The notes under the pieces are model-generated. The model saw only the letters and a list, made by a program, of their open reading frames with translations. It did no database searches and was not told where the DNA came from. Below, in pieces: positions 31,836 through 42,889 of a stretch of DNA of 64,000 bases. The position numbers were made by a program, and so were the translations under genes. How positions within the stretch are numbered: the stretch's first letter is position 1; every line of letters starts with the position of its first letter. The DNA comes from Protea cynaroides (taxonomy: Eukaryota; Streptophyta; Magnoliopsida; Proteales; Proteaceae). The stretch covers positions 27,594,254-27,658,253 of the forward strand of contig CM053269.1 in the NCBI GenBank assembly GCA_028583415.1, written 5' to 3'.

Positions 31836-32220
31836 TGTTAACGAGGCCCACAAGGGTAAGGCCCATAAGGCCCATAGCCATACACAGCAAGATCTCACTG
31901 GCGGTAATTAGCGCCAGTGACATTTGCTGGCTTGCTTTCTTTCCTTTTTCTTTATTATTTAGTTTCCTATATTGTGTTTATTTTCGTCTTATTTCTGTCT
32001 CTTTGTTTATAGAGACTTTCCATCTGTACTTGGTTCTACTTTTCTTATAAATACAAGCGTAGACTAAGAGGAAGACTACACTGATCACATCTGCAGCTCC
32101 TTGCTGTTTTCCTAATCTACTCTCTTCTTCTTATTATTATTATTATTATTATTTCTTCAGATCTCCTCCTCTTCTTTCGGTTTTCTGATTTAGTACTTGT
32201 GGTTGTGTGGTTTTGTTACA
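31836..32220 (+). repeat. Copia 1 left LTR (385 bp)
   Basis: TG...CA ends. Contains CACTGGCGGTAATTAGCGCC near the start, a TATAAATACA promoter-like motif at 32046-32055, and a TTA/TCT microsatellite at 32128-32153. Confidence 0.93.
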
Positions 32221-32232
32221 TGGTATCAGAGC
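32221..32232 (+). other. Copia 1 primer binding site
   Basis: TGGTATCAGAGC directly abuts the left LTR, complementary to initiator tRNA-Met. Confidence 0.93.
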
Positions 32233-32670
32233 ATTAGATCTTGGCTATCATCAAAACTTGGTTTGATAGGCCTTTGATATTTTTGCTCTAACTATGTATT
32301 GATTCTCCTTGGTGCTACTAAATGATCAAGATTTGTTGTGCTTACTACTATGCTGTCTATGTGATTGATTACTTCTTGATCATCTTCTTACTGTCTATGT
32401 GGTAAACATTAATTTAAAAAAAAAAAATTTTGCTACCTATCATCCTACCGCCACCCCTCTTGAGCCATCATTTCTTTGGCCACTGGATTGGCTGATCCGA
32501 GAATTTATTTGTGCAAAGTTATATATTTTGTAACCCCACTAACTCCATCATCCTTTGCTTCTATTTGAGCCTTATTTTCTTGGCCTCTCGGTTGGCGGAA
32601 CTGGGTGAAAGAAGAACAATATTTTCTTACATTACTTAGTTTTGTAGGTTACTGGTTATTACTATTCAAG

Positions 32671-33666
32671 ATGACTGATTACAAGCCTTCGGAGGTTCAG
32701 ATCATCACTGTGAAATTGAAAGGGGTTTCAAACTACCTTTTATAGGTTCAGGCTATCAAGGCCTACATCTTGTCTAAAGACAAAATTAAGATTCTTTCTG
32801 AGGATGCTCCTGTTAGTGATGTTAAAGATCCGAAGTCTGTCAAAGTTTATGATACTTGGCGTAGTGATAATTCTTTAGTTCAAACTTGGTTATGGAACAG
32901 TATTGACGTTTCCATCTTGCCTACTGTAATGTTTCACAATACTGCCAAGGCCATATGGGATGATCTAAAAGAGACCTATGGCCAAGATAAGAATGTTTCT
33001 AAGATTTATGACCTCTATAAGAGGATGTTCACCTATTTTATTGGTGACAAATCTTTGACTGACTACTATGGAGGCTTCAAAGGCCTTATTGAAGAGATCC
33101 AGGCTGTGCAGCCCCTTACCACTGATAATAATAAACTAAAGACCTAACAGTCTGAATTTTATGTGGCCAAGTTTCGGGTTGGCCTTTCTCCCGAGTCAAA
33201 ATCAAGCTGTGAAGAGTCAGCTCATTGCCGGTGCTTCCATACCTACCCTAAATGAGACCTTCTTTCGTCTCTAACGTTTGGTTCCCCAGACCGGTACTTA
33301 CCCAAAAGATACAACTGCCTTGTTTGCTGGCCTTGGACGGGGTTCCACCTGTAGGGGTCGTGACTCCAACCGTGGTCGTTGTCGTGGTCGTGGTTTTGGC
33401 CGTTCTTTAGTTGATAAGTCTGTCCGTTTCTGTACTCATTGCAACAAACCCAACCACACTATTGATACCTGCTGGGATAAATTTGGTCGTCCTGAATGGG
33501 CAGATAATTTGGTGAATACTGTTACCATTGATGATGCATCCCCGACTGCCTTGGTTCCACCATCTACACTTGCTCCGTCTTTTGGTCAGTATGAGGCCCT
33601 TCTTCTAAGGGTTCAAAACCTTGAGACTACTAGTCCTTCTTCTACTGCTACTTTGGCTCGTATAGG
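32671..33666 (+). pseudogene. Copia 1 gag
   Basis: Starts at ATG 32671 (MTDYKPSEVQIITVKLKG). There is an in-frame TAG at 32743-32745 and a TAA at 33145-33147. UBN2/gag text includes AIWDDLKETYGQDKNVSKIY. After a frameshift near 33200 the frame contains an Arg/Gly-rich segment and a CCHC zinc knuckle, CTHCNKPNHTIDTC, near 33432-33473, which would bind the genomic RNA. The frame ends by running into the inserted element at 33667. The minus-strand copy at 54480-55665 shows the uninterrupted order. Confidence 0.9.
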
Positions 33667-34260
33667 CAAGGAATAAAGTATCGAGAATCGGTCGCATATC
33701 GGTTGGGCGATTTTAAGAGACGTATCGTGGATACGGTGGATATGCTAAGATATGCTAGATTACGGGACAAGATACACATGGGAATGATTAGGGAACGTGC
33801 AAAACACAATTTTTAAGCATAAAAAAATTATAATAAGCAATCTTGAAGTATTTCCAAGGATTAAAGACATAGTTGATGACATTCAATGAGCTACAACCTT
33901 CGGTTCCCATGAACTGTAGGTTTTCAACAAGGAAGAAGACTAAAAAGTGGGAAAAAAATCAGTTATATCAAGCTCTATAAGTGCGTATCGATCGTATCGA
34001 GGTGTCTCGGTCCGTATCGAGGTGTATATCGGTAAGTGTATCTTATTTTTTGCGAGAATGGAAACATAAGTGTATCGATATGTATTGAGTGTATTGACCG
34101 TATCAAAGTGTATCGAGCCGGTTCGATACAGTCGATACATGTAGATACACTTTTTGTTTTAAAAAAAGAGATACGTATCGAAGAGTATCGTATCGACCAC
34201 TGTCAATACTGATACGTATCGGTGGATACGGGGCTTATCATATCGATACTTAAAACCATC
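33667..34260. mobile_element. GTATCG-rich hAT-type element, copy 2 (594 bp), inside Copia 1
   Basis: The left end CAAGGAATAAAGTATCG and right end CGATACTTAAAACCATC are inverted repeats with mismatches. Flanks CGTATAGG (33659-33666) and CGTATGAG (34261-34268) match at 6 of 8 positions. The comparison with Copia 2 shows the host coding sequence continues directly across the insertion (ATLAR... then ...ALLSY). Closely related to copy 1 along its length. Confidence 0.9.
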
Positions 34261-35520
34261 CGTATGAGTACATCTGCTCTCCTTTCCTATACATCCCCTC
34301 ACCCTTGGATCATTGATTCGGGTGCCACCTGTCACATGACGGGTGAGTCCTCTATCTTTTCGTCTCTTTATGAAACAAATAAATCTGTTACTATTTACCT
34401 TGCTGATGGGTCCTCTACTACTGCCTCTCAGCATGGTCATGTCTCCCTTAACCAATTTATGTCTTTACTCTCAGTCCTACATGTACCTAATTTTTTCTCT
34501 TAATCTTTTGTCCATTAGTCAACTAATTAAATCTCTTAATTGTGTTGCTACCTTTTACCCTTTCCATTGTACCTTTCAAGATCCTAGGACCAAGGAGATT
34601 ATTGATGGTGGACGTAAGCATGCTGGTCTGTACTACTTGGAGCCCACTAAATGTTTACTTATTGCTGCAACTACCACTACTACTACTACTACACCTCTTC
34701 AATGGCACCAACGGCTTAGTCATTTGTCTTTGTCTAAGATGAAGGTTCTTATTCCTAGTTGCAAGCCTCTTACTACACTTCAATGTGAGGCCTGTGAGTT
34801 AGGAAAGCATCATCATTTGTCTTTCCCTGTAAGCTCTACTCCTAGGAATTCTACTCCATTTTCTTTAGTACATTCTGATATTTGGAATCCTTGTCATGTA
34901 CCCAATAGATTAGGTTTATCTTATTTTGTAACCTTTGTGGATGATTTTTTCTAGGATGACCTGACTTTATTTAATAAAAAACTGTTCTGAGTTTTTTTTT
35001 CTATTTTCAAAAGGTTTCATAAGGAAACTTTTACTCAGTTTGGAGTTCCAATTAAATTGTTACGAACAGATAATACTCTTGAATATGTTCAAAATGCTGT
35101 TTCTGATTTCTATTTTGCTAATGGTATATAATCCATCATACAAGTTGTGCCTATACCCCTTAACAAAATGGGGTTGCTGAATGCAAAAATAGGCATCTTC
35201 TGGATATTTCCAGGTCCTTAATGTTTCCTATAAATGCCCCTCAATTTTGTCGGTGTGATGCTGTCTTGATAGCCTGTTTTCTCATTAATTGTATGTCATC
35301 TTCTGTTTTACACGACAGAATCCCATTTCGTCTTCTTTATCCTAACACTCCTTTATGTCCTGTTCATCCTAAATTGGGAAAACTTTCCCCCATTCTCTAA
35401 AGTGTATCTTTCTTGGTTATTCTCGTACTCCAAATGAGTATAAGTGTTTTGATCTTACTATTAAACATCACTATGTTAGTCTTGATGTTACCTTTTTCGA
35501 AGACAAGCCATACTAGCAAG
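34261..35520 (+). pseudogene. Copia 1 protease and integrase
   Basis: Begins with ALLSYTSPHPWIIDSGATCH, where DSG is the retroviral-type protease active site. Then come the GAG-pre-integrase zinc region (WHQRLSHLSLSKMK, CEACELGKH) and the integrase start SLVHSDIWNP with VTFVDDFF near 34940. Frameshift near 34500 and a stop after VDDFF. Further text at 35030-35500 is badly decayed. Integrase would join element cDNA to host DNA; here it is non-functional. Confidence 0.85.
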
Positions 35521-37400
35521 TCTTGGTGCCACCTCCTTCACTTCCATCTAAACCGCCGATCCCTTTAGTCCCATCTGATGATTCTCCACCTTCTGCTGCC
35601 TCTTCTCCATCTGTTGACCCCCCACCTCCCCTACAGGTTTATCAACGGCGTTTTAAAGTGACTCCAACAACTACTACACCAGCTGCTCCACTGACGACTA
35701 CTACTTCTCCTGATCCTGAGGTCTCTCTTGATCTCCCTATCGTTCTTCATAATGGTACTCGTACTTGTACTCAGTGTTCTTTGGTTGCTTACCCTAATGA
35801 AAATTTTGTTTCAACTGACCATCTCCCTCATTGTCACCAAAATTTGGTTCACTCTTTATCTACTACTATTGTTCCTACTACCCTTTATCAAACCTTGTCC
35901 TATCCAGGGTGGAAAGTAGTTATGGATGTTGAGATGGATGCCTTATTGGTTTGCCAAACATGGACTCTTGTGGATCTTCTTGAAGGTCATTCAGTGGTTC
36001 GTTGCAGATGGGCTTATACAATAAAGCATAATTCTGATGGAACTGTTGATAGACTAAAAGCTATACTAGTTACCAAATGATTCACTCAAACTTATGGGAT
36101 GGATTATTTTGAGATGTTCTCTCCTATTTCTTGTCTTAACTCTGTTCGTGTAATTATTTCTTTGGCTGTGAATTTTTATTGGTCTCTTTATCAGATGGAT
36201 ATTAAGAATGCCTTCTTATATGGTGACCTACACGAGGAAGTCTACATGGACCAACCTCCAGGGTATGTTGCTCGGGGAGGGTACTCAACTAAGGTGTGCA
36301 AATTGCTTAAGACAATTTATGGCCTTAAACAATCTCATCGTGCATGGTTTGATAAGTTCAGCACTGTTATTATAGATTTTGGCTTCGTTTCATGTTACTC
36401 TGATCATTCCATTTTTGTGTGACGCCGTTCCTCTCATGTACTATTATTGCCATTTACGTCGATGAAATTATTATTACAGGGAATGATAAGACAATTGCTG
36501 AAATTAAATTTTATCTGAATACTCACTTCCAGATGAAAGACTTAGGTCTTCTTCATTACTTCTTGGGGATTAAAGTGGTTTGTAGTTAAAAGCATTAGTC
36601 TGTCTCAAAGGAAGTACGTACTTGATTTACTTTCTGAGTCGGGAGTTCTTGGAGCTACACCAGTTGATATACCAATGGACCCGCATCAGACGCTTGAAAC
36701 GTGTGACATTCCTGAATATTCTGATATTCATCAATACAGACGTTTGGTTGGAAAATTGATTTATTTAACTGTAACTCGGCCTAATATTTCTTTTACTGTT
36801 GGGGTTGTTAGTAGTTTATGCATGCTCCTAAAGTTGCTCATTGGGAGGCAGCCTGTCGCATATTGCGGTACTTCAAGAAATCTCCTGGAACTGGTCTTAT
36901 TTATCATCAGCATCAGCATTGGCATCTTGACATTGTTGGTTATTCTGATTCTGATTGGGCAGGAGTTAATGGTGATAATCATTCCACCACTGGATACTGT
37001 ACCTTTGTTGGGATTAATTTGGTTACTTGGCGGAGTAAAAAGCAAACTACTATATCCAAGTCCAGTGCTGAAGCTGAATATCTTGCTATGATACATACTA
37101 TTGCTGAGTTGTTATGGTTGAAAACTCTTCTACAAGAACTTGGATTTCCTGTCTCTAGACCTATGTCCTTGATGTGTGACAATCAAGCTGCTATTTATAT
37201 TGCTGGTAATCTAGTCTTCCATGAGCGTACCAAACACATAGAGGTTGATTGTCATTTTGTTCGAGATGCTGTCGTGAAGAAGATAGTTGTTACTCCCTTT
37301 GTATCTTCTTCGAATCAACTTGCTAATATTTTTACGAAACCATTGTTTGGACCAGCGTATCGGTTAAACTGTTACAAGCTTGGATTGGGTGATCTGTATA
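35521..37400 (+). pseudogene. Copia 1 reverse transcriptase and RNase H
   Basis: RT begins near 35930 (CQTWTLVDLLEGH, CRWAYTIKHNSDGTVDRLKA). A stop at 36078-36080 is followed by YFEMFSPISCLNSVRVIISL, MDIKNAFLYGDLHEEVYMDQ and YGLKQSHRAWFDKFS. The catalytic YVDD reads YVDE at 36455-36466. RNase H lies in another frame, 36818-37400: YSDSDWAGVNGD, WRSKKQTTISKSSAEAEYLA and MCDNQAAIYIA, ending TKHIEVDCHFVRDAV and NIFTKPL. The frameshift near 36800 separates the two. Confidence 0.92.
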
Positions 37401-37410
37401 CTCCAGGCTT

Positions 37411-37419
37411 GAGGGAGGG
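37411..37419 (+). other. Copia 1 polypurine tract
   Basis: GAGGGAGGG immediately before the right LTR. Confidence 0.8.
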
Positions 37420-37786
37420 TGTTAACAAGGCCCACAAGGATAAGGCGCATGGAGCCCATAGCCATACACAGCCAAATGTCACTGGCGGTAATTAGCGCTA
37501 GCGACATCTGCTAGCTTGCTTTAATTCCTATTTCTTTATTATTTAGTTTCCTATATTGTGTCTATTTCTTTCTTATTTTTGTCTCTTTGTTTATAGAGAC
37601 TTTCCATATGTAATTGGTTCTACTATTCTTATAAATGCAAGCATAGACTAAGAGGAGAGACTACACTGATCACATCTGCAGCTCCTTGCTGTTTTCATGA
37701 TCTACTCTCTTCTTCTTCTTCTTATTTCTTCAACTCTCTTCTTCTTCTTTTTGGTTTTCTGGTTTAGTACTTGTGGTTTTGTTACA
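37420..37786 (+). repeat. Copia 1 right LTR (367 bp)
   Basis: Pairs with 31836-32220. Small indels in the TTC/TTA microsatellite account for most of the length difference. Confidence 0.93.
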
Positions 37787-38064
37787 AGAGGATTTAAACA
37801 AAAAAGAGGGGGTTAGTGCATCAATTTTTATTGTTTTTAATACATATGCATGATTCCATGCATTATGGTCATATATATACTTTATAAATCCAATAAAAAT
37901 GCTACAAATGACATCAAATTAAAAAAAGAAGAAGTAAACAAATAAAACAAGCCATGATACAATAAGGCGACCAACCGCCTAGCCCTCTCTGACTTACTCG
38001 GACTCCAAGGCAACGCTTAGGCGTCTTGAGGTTGTGCAGGCATCTTGACAACTATGGATAACTC

Positions 38065-38528
38065 TCCCACTCTCATCACCATTAACATGTAGTGTTACAG
38101 AACTTAAAATTCTGAATTTGTCCATTAAGAATGAGAAGATTCAGCATGCAAAGGGAAAGAATTCAAATCTAGAACCGTCAAGGTGAGAACCTACCATGTG
38201 GCACTCCACCACTTATCATCCATGCACACCTCATCTTTTGCCATGTGTTACTCCTCCACCTTACACTCTACCATACACATTCCATGCATACCTCACCTCT
38301 TGCCATTTGGCACTCTACTTTACACTAACCATTCACATACCGTGCATACCTTACCTCTTACCATGTGGCACTTCCACTTCACATTCTAGTCAATCACCAA
38401 CCTTGCACGCTTCTCCCATTGCCATGTGGCACACTCTACCCATGCTTGTGTAGCCACCTAGGATATACAATCAAAAATCAAGTTAAAAATCTCGTTTTGT
38501 CACCTAGAAGGTTCGAACTATTGACCTC
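38065..38528. other. Older LTR-like DNA with a ~60-bp minisatellite (left piece)
   Basis: Between 38190 and 38435 the word CCATGTGGCAC and close variants recur about every 45-60 bases (near 38195, 38240, 38301, 38360 and 38421), with CATACCTCACCTCTTGCCAT text between. This sequence is the left flank of the 18.6 kb LTR element. Its apparent continuation is 57168-57524 and 61310-61376, where a reverse-strand LTR start TGTAATACCCTGCCC is seen. This suggests an old minus-strand LTR that later insertions split. Confidence 0.45.
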
Positions 38529-38855
38529 TGTAATAGGTTGCAAATAAAATAAAACCAGAAACCCATCAACTGTAGAAGAGATAGGAAGATGAGAAAAGTA
38601 GAAGAAAGAGGGAAAGTGAGGAAATCGACTCTTTGGAGAGAGGAGAGCCAATTTGCGTACTCTCCTCCTCCCATATTCCTTTATTTATATTGATAAGGAA
38701 AAACATAGAAACATTAACCAATAAGAAACTTCCCTTTAGGAAAGGAGACCTAACAACTTAGGAAACCAAGATACCAATAGAAAATGACTAAAAATAATAA
38801 ATCTACTAAATTTAAGTGGGTCCCACAGCCCCACAACATATTGCTAATACTAACA
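38529..38855 (-). repeat. 3' LTR of the 18.6 kb element (327 bp)
   Basis: TGTAATAGG...ACTAACA. Shares TGAGGAAATCGACTCTTTGG, AACTTAGGAAACCAAGATAC and AAGTGGGTCCCACAGCCCCA with the partner at 56824. A 12-bp block near its middle is shorter than in the partner. Confidence 0.93.
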
Positions 38856-39364
38856 CCCCCCTCCTCTCAAGCTGGAGCACAGGAGAATGTAAGTGCTTCA
38901 TCTTGAAATAACGTATCAACGGAAGCAGCAACAACAACAATAGTAGTAAAGCAACACAGTATAGGTTATTGTAAATCAAGCGGCAATAGCAAAACAGTAT
39001 AGGTCATTGTGAACCAAGTAGAAGTAGCATCGGCAATAGAGCAGACACCAAGCAGCAACAGCAATACATTGTAGGTCACTGTAAGCCAAGTAATAGAGAT
39101 CGCATCAAGTGCTGGTAGTAGAGGCAGTAATAAAAAAAATCTTGAGCAGCAGTTCTTGAAGCCATGACCAACATATCTTTAATGAGACCTTTTGAAGAAG
39201 ATCTTGAAGCAGTAGTGTAGTAGTCGCAACAAGTAAACTTCCATAAAAAAAAATAGTAGATTGCATCACGTGCAACAGATAGTAGGTTGCATCACATGCA
39301 ACAGATAGGCATTATACAGTAGTAGCAACAAGTAGGTAGGCTGAGCTCTCTTCAATGAACTTGA

Positions 39365-39366
<2 letters not shown>
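38856..39366. other. Interior of the 18.6 kb element next to its 3' LTR
   Basis: Non-coding on inspection. Contains three loose repeats of ACAGTATAGGTTATTGTAAA (near 38960, 38993 and 39065) with AGCAGCAACA/CAATAGC text. Ends in the (TA)n tract. Confidence 0.5.

Positions 39367-39449
<83 letters not shown>
39367..39449. repeat. (TA)n microsatellite
   Basis: About 83 bases of TA. Confidence 0.97.
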
Positions 39450-39452
<3 letters not shown>

Positions 39453-39559
39453 TTATTGTAGAGAATCCCTACCCTGTTTTCCACTCCTTCAGAGCCTCCA
39501 TCGATGTACAATATCTTTCTCTTGCCATTTCTTCTTTTTTGTCTCATATTTCTTTATTT

Positions 39560-40030
39560 ATATACTCATCATCATCCCGCCGCTCCTACCAATGATAATA
39601 GAAGTTTCGAGGGTTTCCCGATAGAAAAATTTGCATGTAAGAGAGATCCCAATTCCGTGTATCCGGTTCAGCAAGCCCTGCCGCTTGCTTCCACCTAACA
39701 AACTCCGGAGCGAAGAAAAGAAGAAACTCCATGAGCGAACAAGCAACGGATGAGCCCCAGCAAGAAAACCAAAACTCAACAGGGGCATTAGCGGTAAATC
39801 CGCTCGACCACCGGGGGAGAGTGGTCGTAGATCAGCAACAACAAAAGGTTGGTCGTAGATCACTAACGCGCAACGGTGCTCTATGATCAGCTTAGACATA
39901 ATTGGGCACAAAAGCCTTGTCTTTGTTGTTCTGGCGCGGTAGCGCGCTCTGGAGTTGCTTGGTTGAGTAAGGCGCGCAAGCCATTGATCATAGACCACCC
40001 TGGTAAGGCTTTTCTTGCTGCTAGTGCGGG
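39560..40030. other. GC-balanced segment, candidate organelle-derived or retroelement leader
   Basis: Composition is clearly less AT-rich than its surroundings (AGGCGCGCAAGCC, CGGTAGCGCGCTCTGGAG). Open frames run in several registers (minus 39558-39998, 146 aa), as in young organelle insertions. No organelle gene is recognised with certainty. It runs directly into gypsy-like pol sequence at 40040, so it could equally be part of that element. Confidence 0.3.
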
Positions 40031-41148
40031 TTGGTGATCAAGTACAAAAAAAGAAGGGCCAACGACGGTTGCAGATTTTCTGTCCAGACCCCCTGTAGTT
40101 GCCGCAACTACTGTTTCTACCACTTTATTGGACTTCGGGGACTTTACGGCGAAGTACTTGGAGGGGCGTCAAAAGGCGTTAGGGAGAAAACGGCCAGACT
40201 ACAAACGGCAGATGGCTACAACAGGCTAGACGACTTACTCTACAAAGACTGCAGAGTATGTCGGGCAAAGAAAGGCGTCTTGTGGTCCTTCATGACGCCA
40301 GAGTTGGATTACACTTTTGAGTGGATCAAACTCTGGCTCACCTGGAAAGGCATTCTTATTGGCCCAGGGTAGAAGCAGATGTCCAACGGTGATGGGTTGT
40401 GTGTGCTCTATGCAACACGTCGAAGCCGTCCAACAGGAAGTTGGGGCTTTATAAACCCAATACCTTCTAGGCCATGGTCAAAATAACCTATGATTTCATA
40501 GGACGATTGCTGGAGGGGGAATAACTACGTTTTTGTTGTAGTTGACCTTCCGGATTCAGTAAGTTCAGGTCGATGCACTGGCCGAATTCTACTTCCAAAA
40601 TGTATTGGTCTACTACGGACTGCCATCTTGAATCATCGTTCATCGAGCGGTTTCTCTCATCTGCCTTCTATGTATGCCTTTGTGGTCGTCAACGGGAGCA
40701 AATGAAGAGGAGTTTTTATCTCCGCACTCTATTGGTTAATCAAAAGTCATAGCGGCCAGCTTATTTTGAATGGGTCACCAATAGAACCGTCGGTTCAAAA
40801 GAAGAGAATAACACATCGGGACCACCTTTAAAGTTACCCGGTCTGGGATGAGTCCCTGCCGTTCATTTAACACTGCTACAATTGAAGCCCGCATGCATTC
40901 GTCGACCTGCAGAAGTGCTTTTTCAGTTTTTTATGGGTTCCAACCAAAGGCCCCCATGGACTTGGTAGCAGATGGTTCGGACAATGGTTGTGTCCTGAAC
41001 CTAGTTAGCGGCACATCTCCTAGAGAATCGGCTGAACAGCTGCGAGCCGTTAGTTTCATGGAGAACGTGTACCACCGGCAGGTTGCTGATACTCTGGAGA
41101 AAACGCAGAGGCAACAGAAGCAAAGGCACGACTGACACAGAACCGATC

Positions 41149-41149
<1 letters not shown>
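40031..41149 (+). pseudogene. Ty3/gypsy pol remnant: end of RNase H and integrase
   Basis: In shifting + frames: VADFLSRPPVV near 40068 (typical end of gypsy RNase H), then VDQTLAHLERHSYWPR near 40325 (start of the integrase zinc region), NNYVFVVVD near 40525 (integrase core) and SSTCRSAFSVFYGFQPKAP near 40890, followed by MENVYHRQVADTLEKTQRQQ to 41135. The order of these motifs is that of Ty3/gypsy integrases, with many stops and frameshifts. Its orientation is opposite to the 18.6 kb LTR element around it, so it is probably a separate fragment. It ends at the TA tract where Copia 3 entered. Confidence 0.72.
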
Positions 41150-41182
<33 letters not shown>

Positions 41183-41187
<5 letters not shown>

Positions 41188-41408
41188 AGAGGATGAGATT
41201 GTATGATGAGATCATGTGGACACGATGGATTAACCATCGTGTGGTTTAGATTAATTTATCTTTATGTTTAGATTCATTATATTTATGTCTAGATTTATTG
41301 TAAACCCTAATAGGGTCTCACTTACCATTTTCTTTTTTTGTATCCATCCTCACATTATAAATAAGAGGACCTCTGTCTATTGATAAACAAGTCAGACCAT
41401 TCTCTACG
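41183..41408 (+). repeat. Copia 3 left LTR (226 bp)
   Basis: Starts TATTGAGAGGATGAGATT where the right LTR has TGTTGAGAGG, so the first bases seem altered by the TA tract. Ends at TTCTCTACG before the primer site. Contains ATTATAAATAAGAGGA, a TATA-like promoter. Confidence 0.9.
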
Positions 41409-41421
41409 TGGTATCAGAGCC
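41409..41421 (+). other. Copia 3 primer binding site
   Basis: TGGTATCAGAGCC directly after the left LTR. Confidence 0.92.
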
Positions 41422-41893
41422 ATAACCACAACCACCGCTGCCCTTCCTTTTCCTTCTCCTCTTCTTCTTTTTAATTTTTGTTTTTTCTCTTGAAGCCGCC
41501 GCCTCCTGCCAGCACCACTTCCTATAACGCCAGCGCCACTACCGCCAAACCTCCATCACCGCCAGCACCACTACCGCCATCGCCAAACCTCCACCACTGC
41601 CCTACCGCCAGCACCACTGCTGCCATCGCCCTACCGCCAGCACTCCATCGCCGGTAACCACCATCACTATCACCCTATTGCCATCCTTGATCTAATCAGG
41701 TCTATAAGATTTGTTTCAGTTTTTTTTGTTTTAATCGTCGTGTATCCCTACTGGTATTTTTTTTAGATCAGTCCTAGCACTTATACCAATTTTCTATACC
41801 AAAATTGAAAATCGTGTTTACGGGACTTGAGTTCTCATCTTCCATAAAGGATTGGTACACGGCCCATTTGTTTATATATACAATTTTTTTATC

Positions 41894-42766
41894 ATGTTTG
41901 AGGTGACTTCTGTCGGATATGAATCCTTCAAACTAGAAAATTTTACCATTCCTACTAATGTCACCAAACTGGATAGTGGCAACTATCTGATGTGGTCCAG
42001 ATCCACACATCTTTCCATCACTGCTCGAGGGCTATTTGACTATATTACAGGTACAGAACCTATACCGACTGAAGGTGTCGCCCTGAAAAAGTGGATTGCT
42101 GAGAATTCCTTGGTCATGCAACACCTCTTCAATTCTATGCAACCAGCCATAGCCGAGGGGTACCTCCTGTTGGATACTGCTGCCCAGATCTGGAAATTTG
42201 CAAAAGCAACATATTCCCAAGTGGGGAATTATGCCTTCATTTATGCCATCCAGAAGAAAATTTCTTCAATTGTTCAGAATGAATTAACTGCTTCAGATTA
42301 CTATACTTAGTTATGCAGTCATTGGCAGACTTTGGATTTTTATGATGGTTTTCATGCCAAGTGACTCTAATGCAACCCTGTATAAAAAACGTGAAGAGCA
42401 ATACAGGGTTTACACTTTCTTAGCTGGTCTAAATGTTGAATTGGATCCCATTTTATCCCAGATTCTGAGCAAGGAACCTTTCCCGTCTCTGGAACAAGCT
42501 CATGCCATGGTGCAATTAGAAGACCAACGGCGTACCACTAGTGCTCTCACCACACCTCCTGCTAGGTCGGCTCTCCAGACAGCCTCTGCTTCAGACTCAT
42601 TTCCGTCTAAAGACACTTCTTCCAACAATCCTGTGAAGTGTGAACATTGTGGTAAACTGTGGGGCACCAAAGCTGCTTGTTGGAAGCTCCATGGTAAGCC
42701 TGTAGATTTCGAAGCCAAACGGCGTGACAAACTTCAACAGCGTCCCAAGTTCTTCAAAGGTTCCTA
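41894..42766 (+). pseudogene. Copia 3 gag
   Basis: From ATG 41894: MFEVTSVGYESFKLENFTIP, then LDSGNYLMWSRSTHLSITAR (the conserved gag-2/3 start), AAQIWKFAKATYSQVGN and IQKKISSIVQNE. A TAG at 42308-42310 interrupts, and after a frame change the sequence continues as EEQYRVYTFLAGLNVELDPI and LEQAHAMVQLEDQRR. The zinc region CEHCGKLWGTKAACWKLHG lacks the usual CCHC spacing for the last residues. A stop at 42765 ends the frame. Confidence 0.88.
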
Positions 42767-42889
42767 GGCCCATCAAGCTTACGCCTAACCTCCTGCCAAT
42801 CCCAGTCAGGTTCTCCAGGCTATAGGATGTTTGCTTTAACCATCGTCTGCTGCACCCTCTGGATCCTCCATCGATCCTACTCCAGGTTC

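Larger units (their letters stand above)
31836..37786 (+). mobile_element. Complete Copia element 1 inside copy E
   Basis: LTRs at 31836-32220 and 37420-37786 both begin TGTTAAC and end GTTACA. A perfect 5-bp duplication AGAGG lies at 31831-31835 and 37787-37791. The primer site TGGTATCAGAGC follows the left LTR, and a purine tract GAGGGAGGG precedes the right one. The internal order gag, protease, integrase, RT, RNase H is that of Copia. All coding parts have stops, and a GTATCG-rich element sits at 33667-34260. Same family as the minus-strand Copia element 2. Confidence 0.95.
31726..38056. mobile_element. CATAGTTGTCAAGG family element, copy E, interrupted by a Copia element
   Basis: The left end is TACAGTTGTCAATGTGTC (31726) and the right end ATCTTGACAACTATG (38056). 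A perfect 8-bp target duplication GATAACTC stands at 31718-31725 and 38057-38064, although the ends are 6.3 kb apart. Removing the Copia element (31836-37786) and its 5-bp duplication leaves about 375 bp, a normal size for the family. The duplication therefore proves a small element later entered by a retrotransposon. Confidence 0.9.

Noticed and set aside
38196..38453. 85-aa His/Thr-rich ORF
   Set aside because: Product of the CCATGTGGCAC minisatellite.
39266..39547. 93-aa ORF with Ile-Tyr repeats
   Set aside because: Translation of a TA microsatellite.
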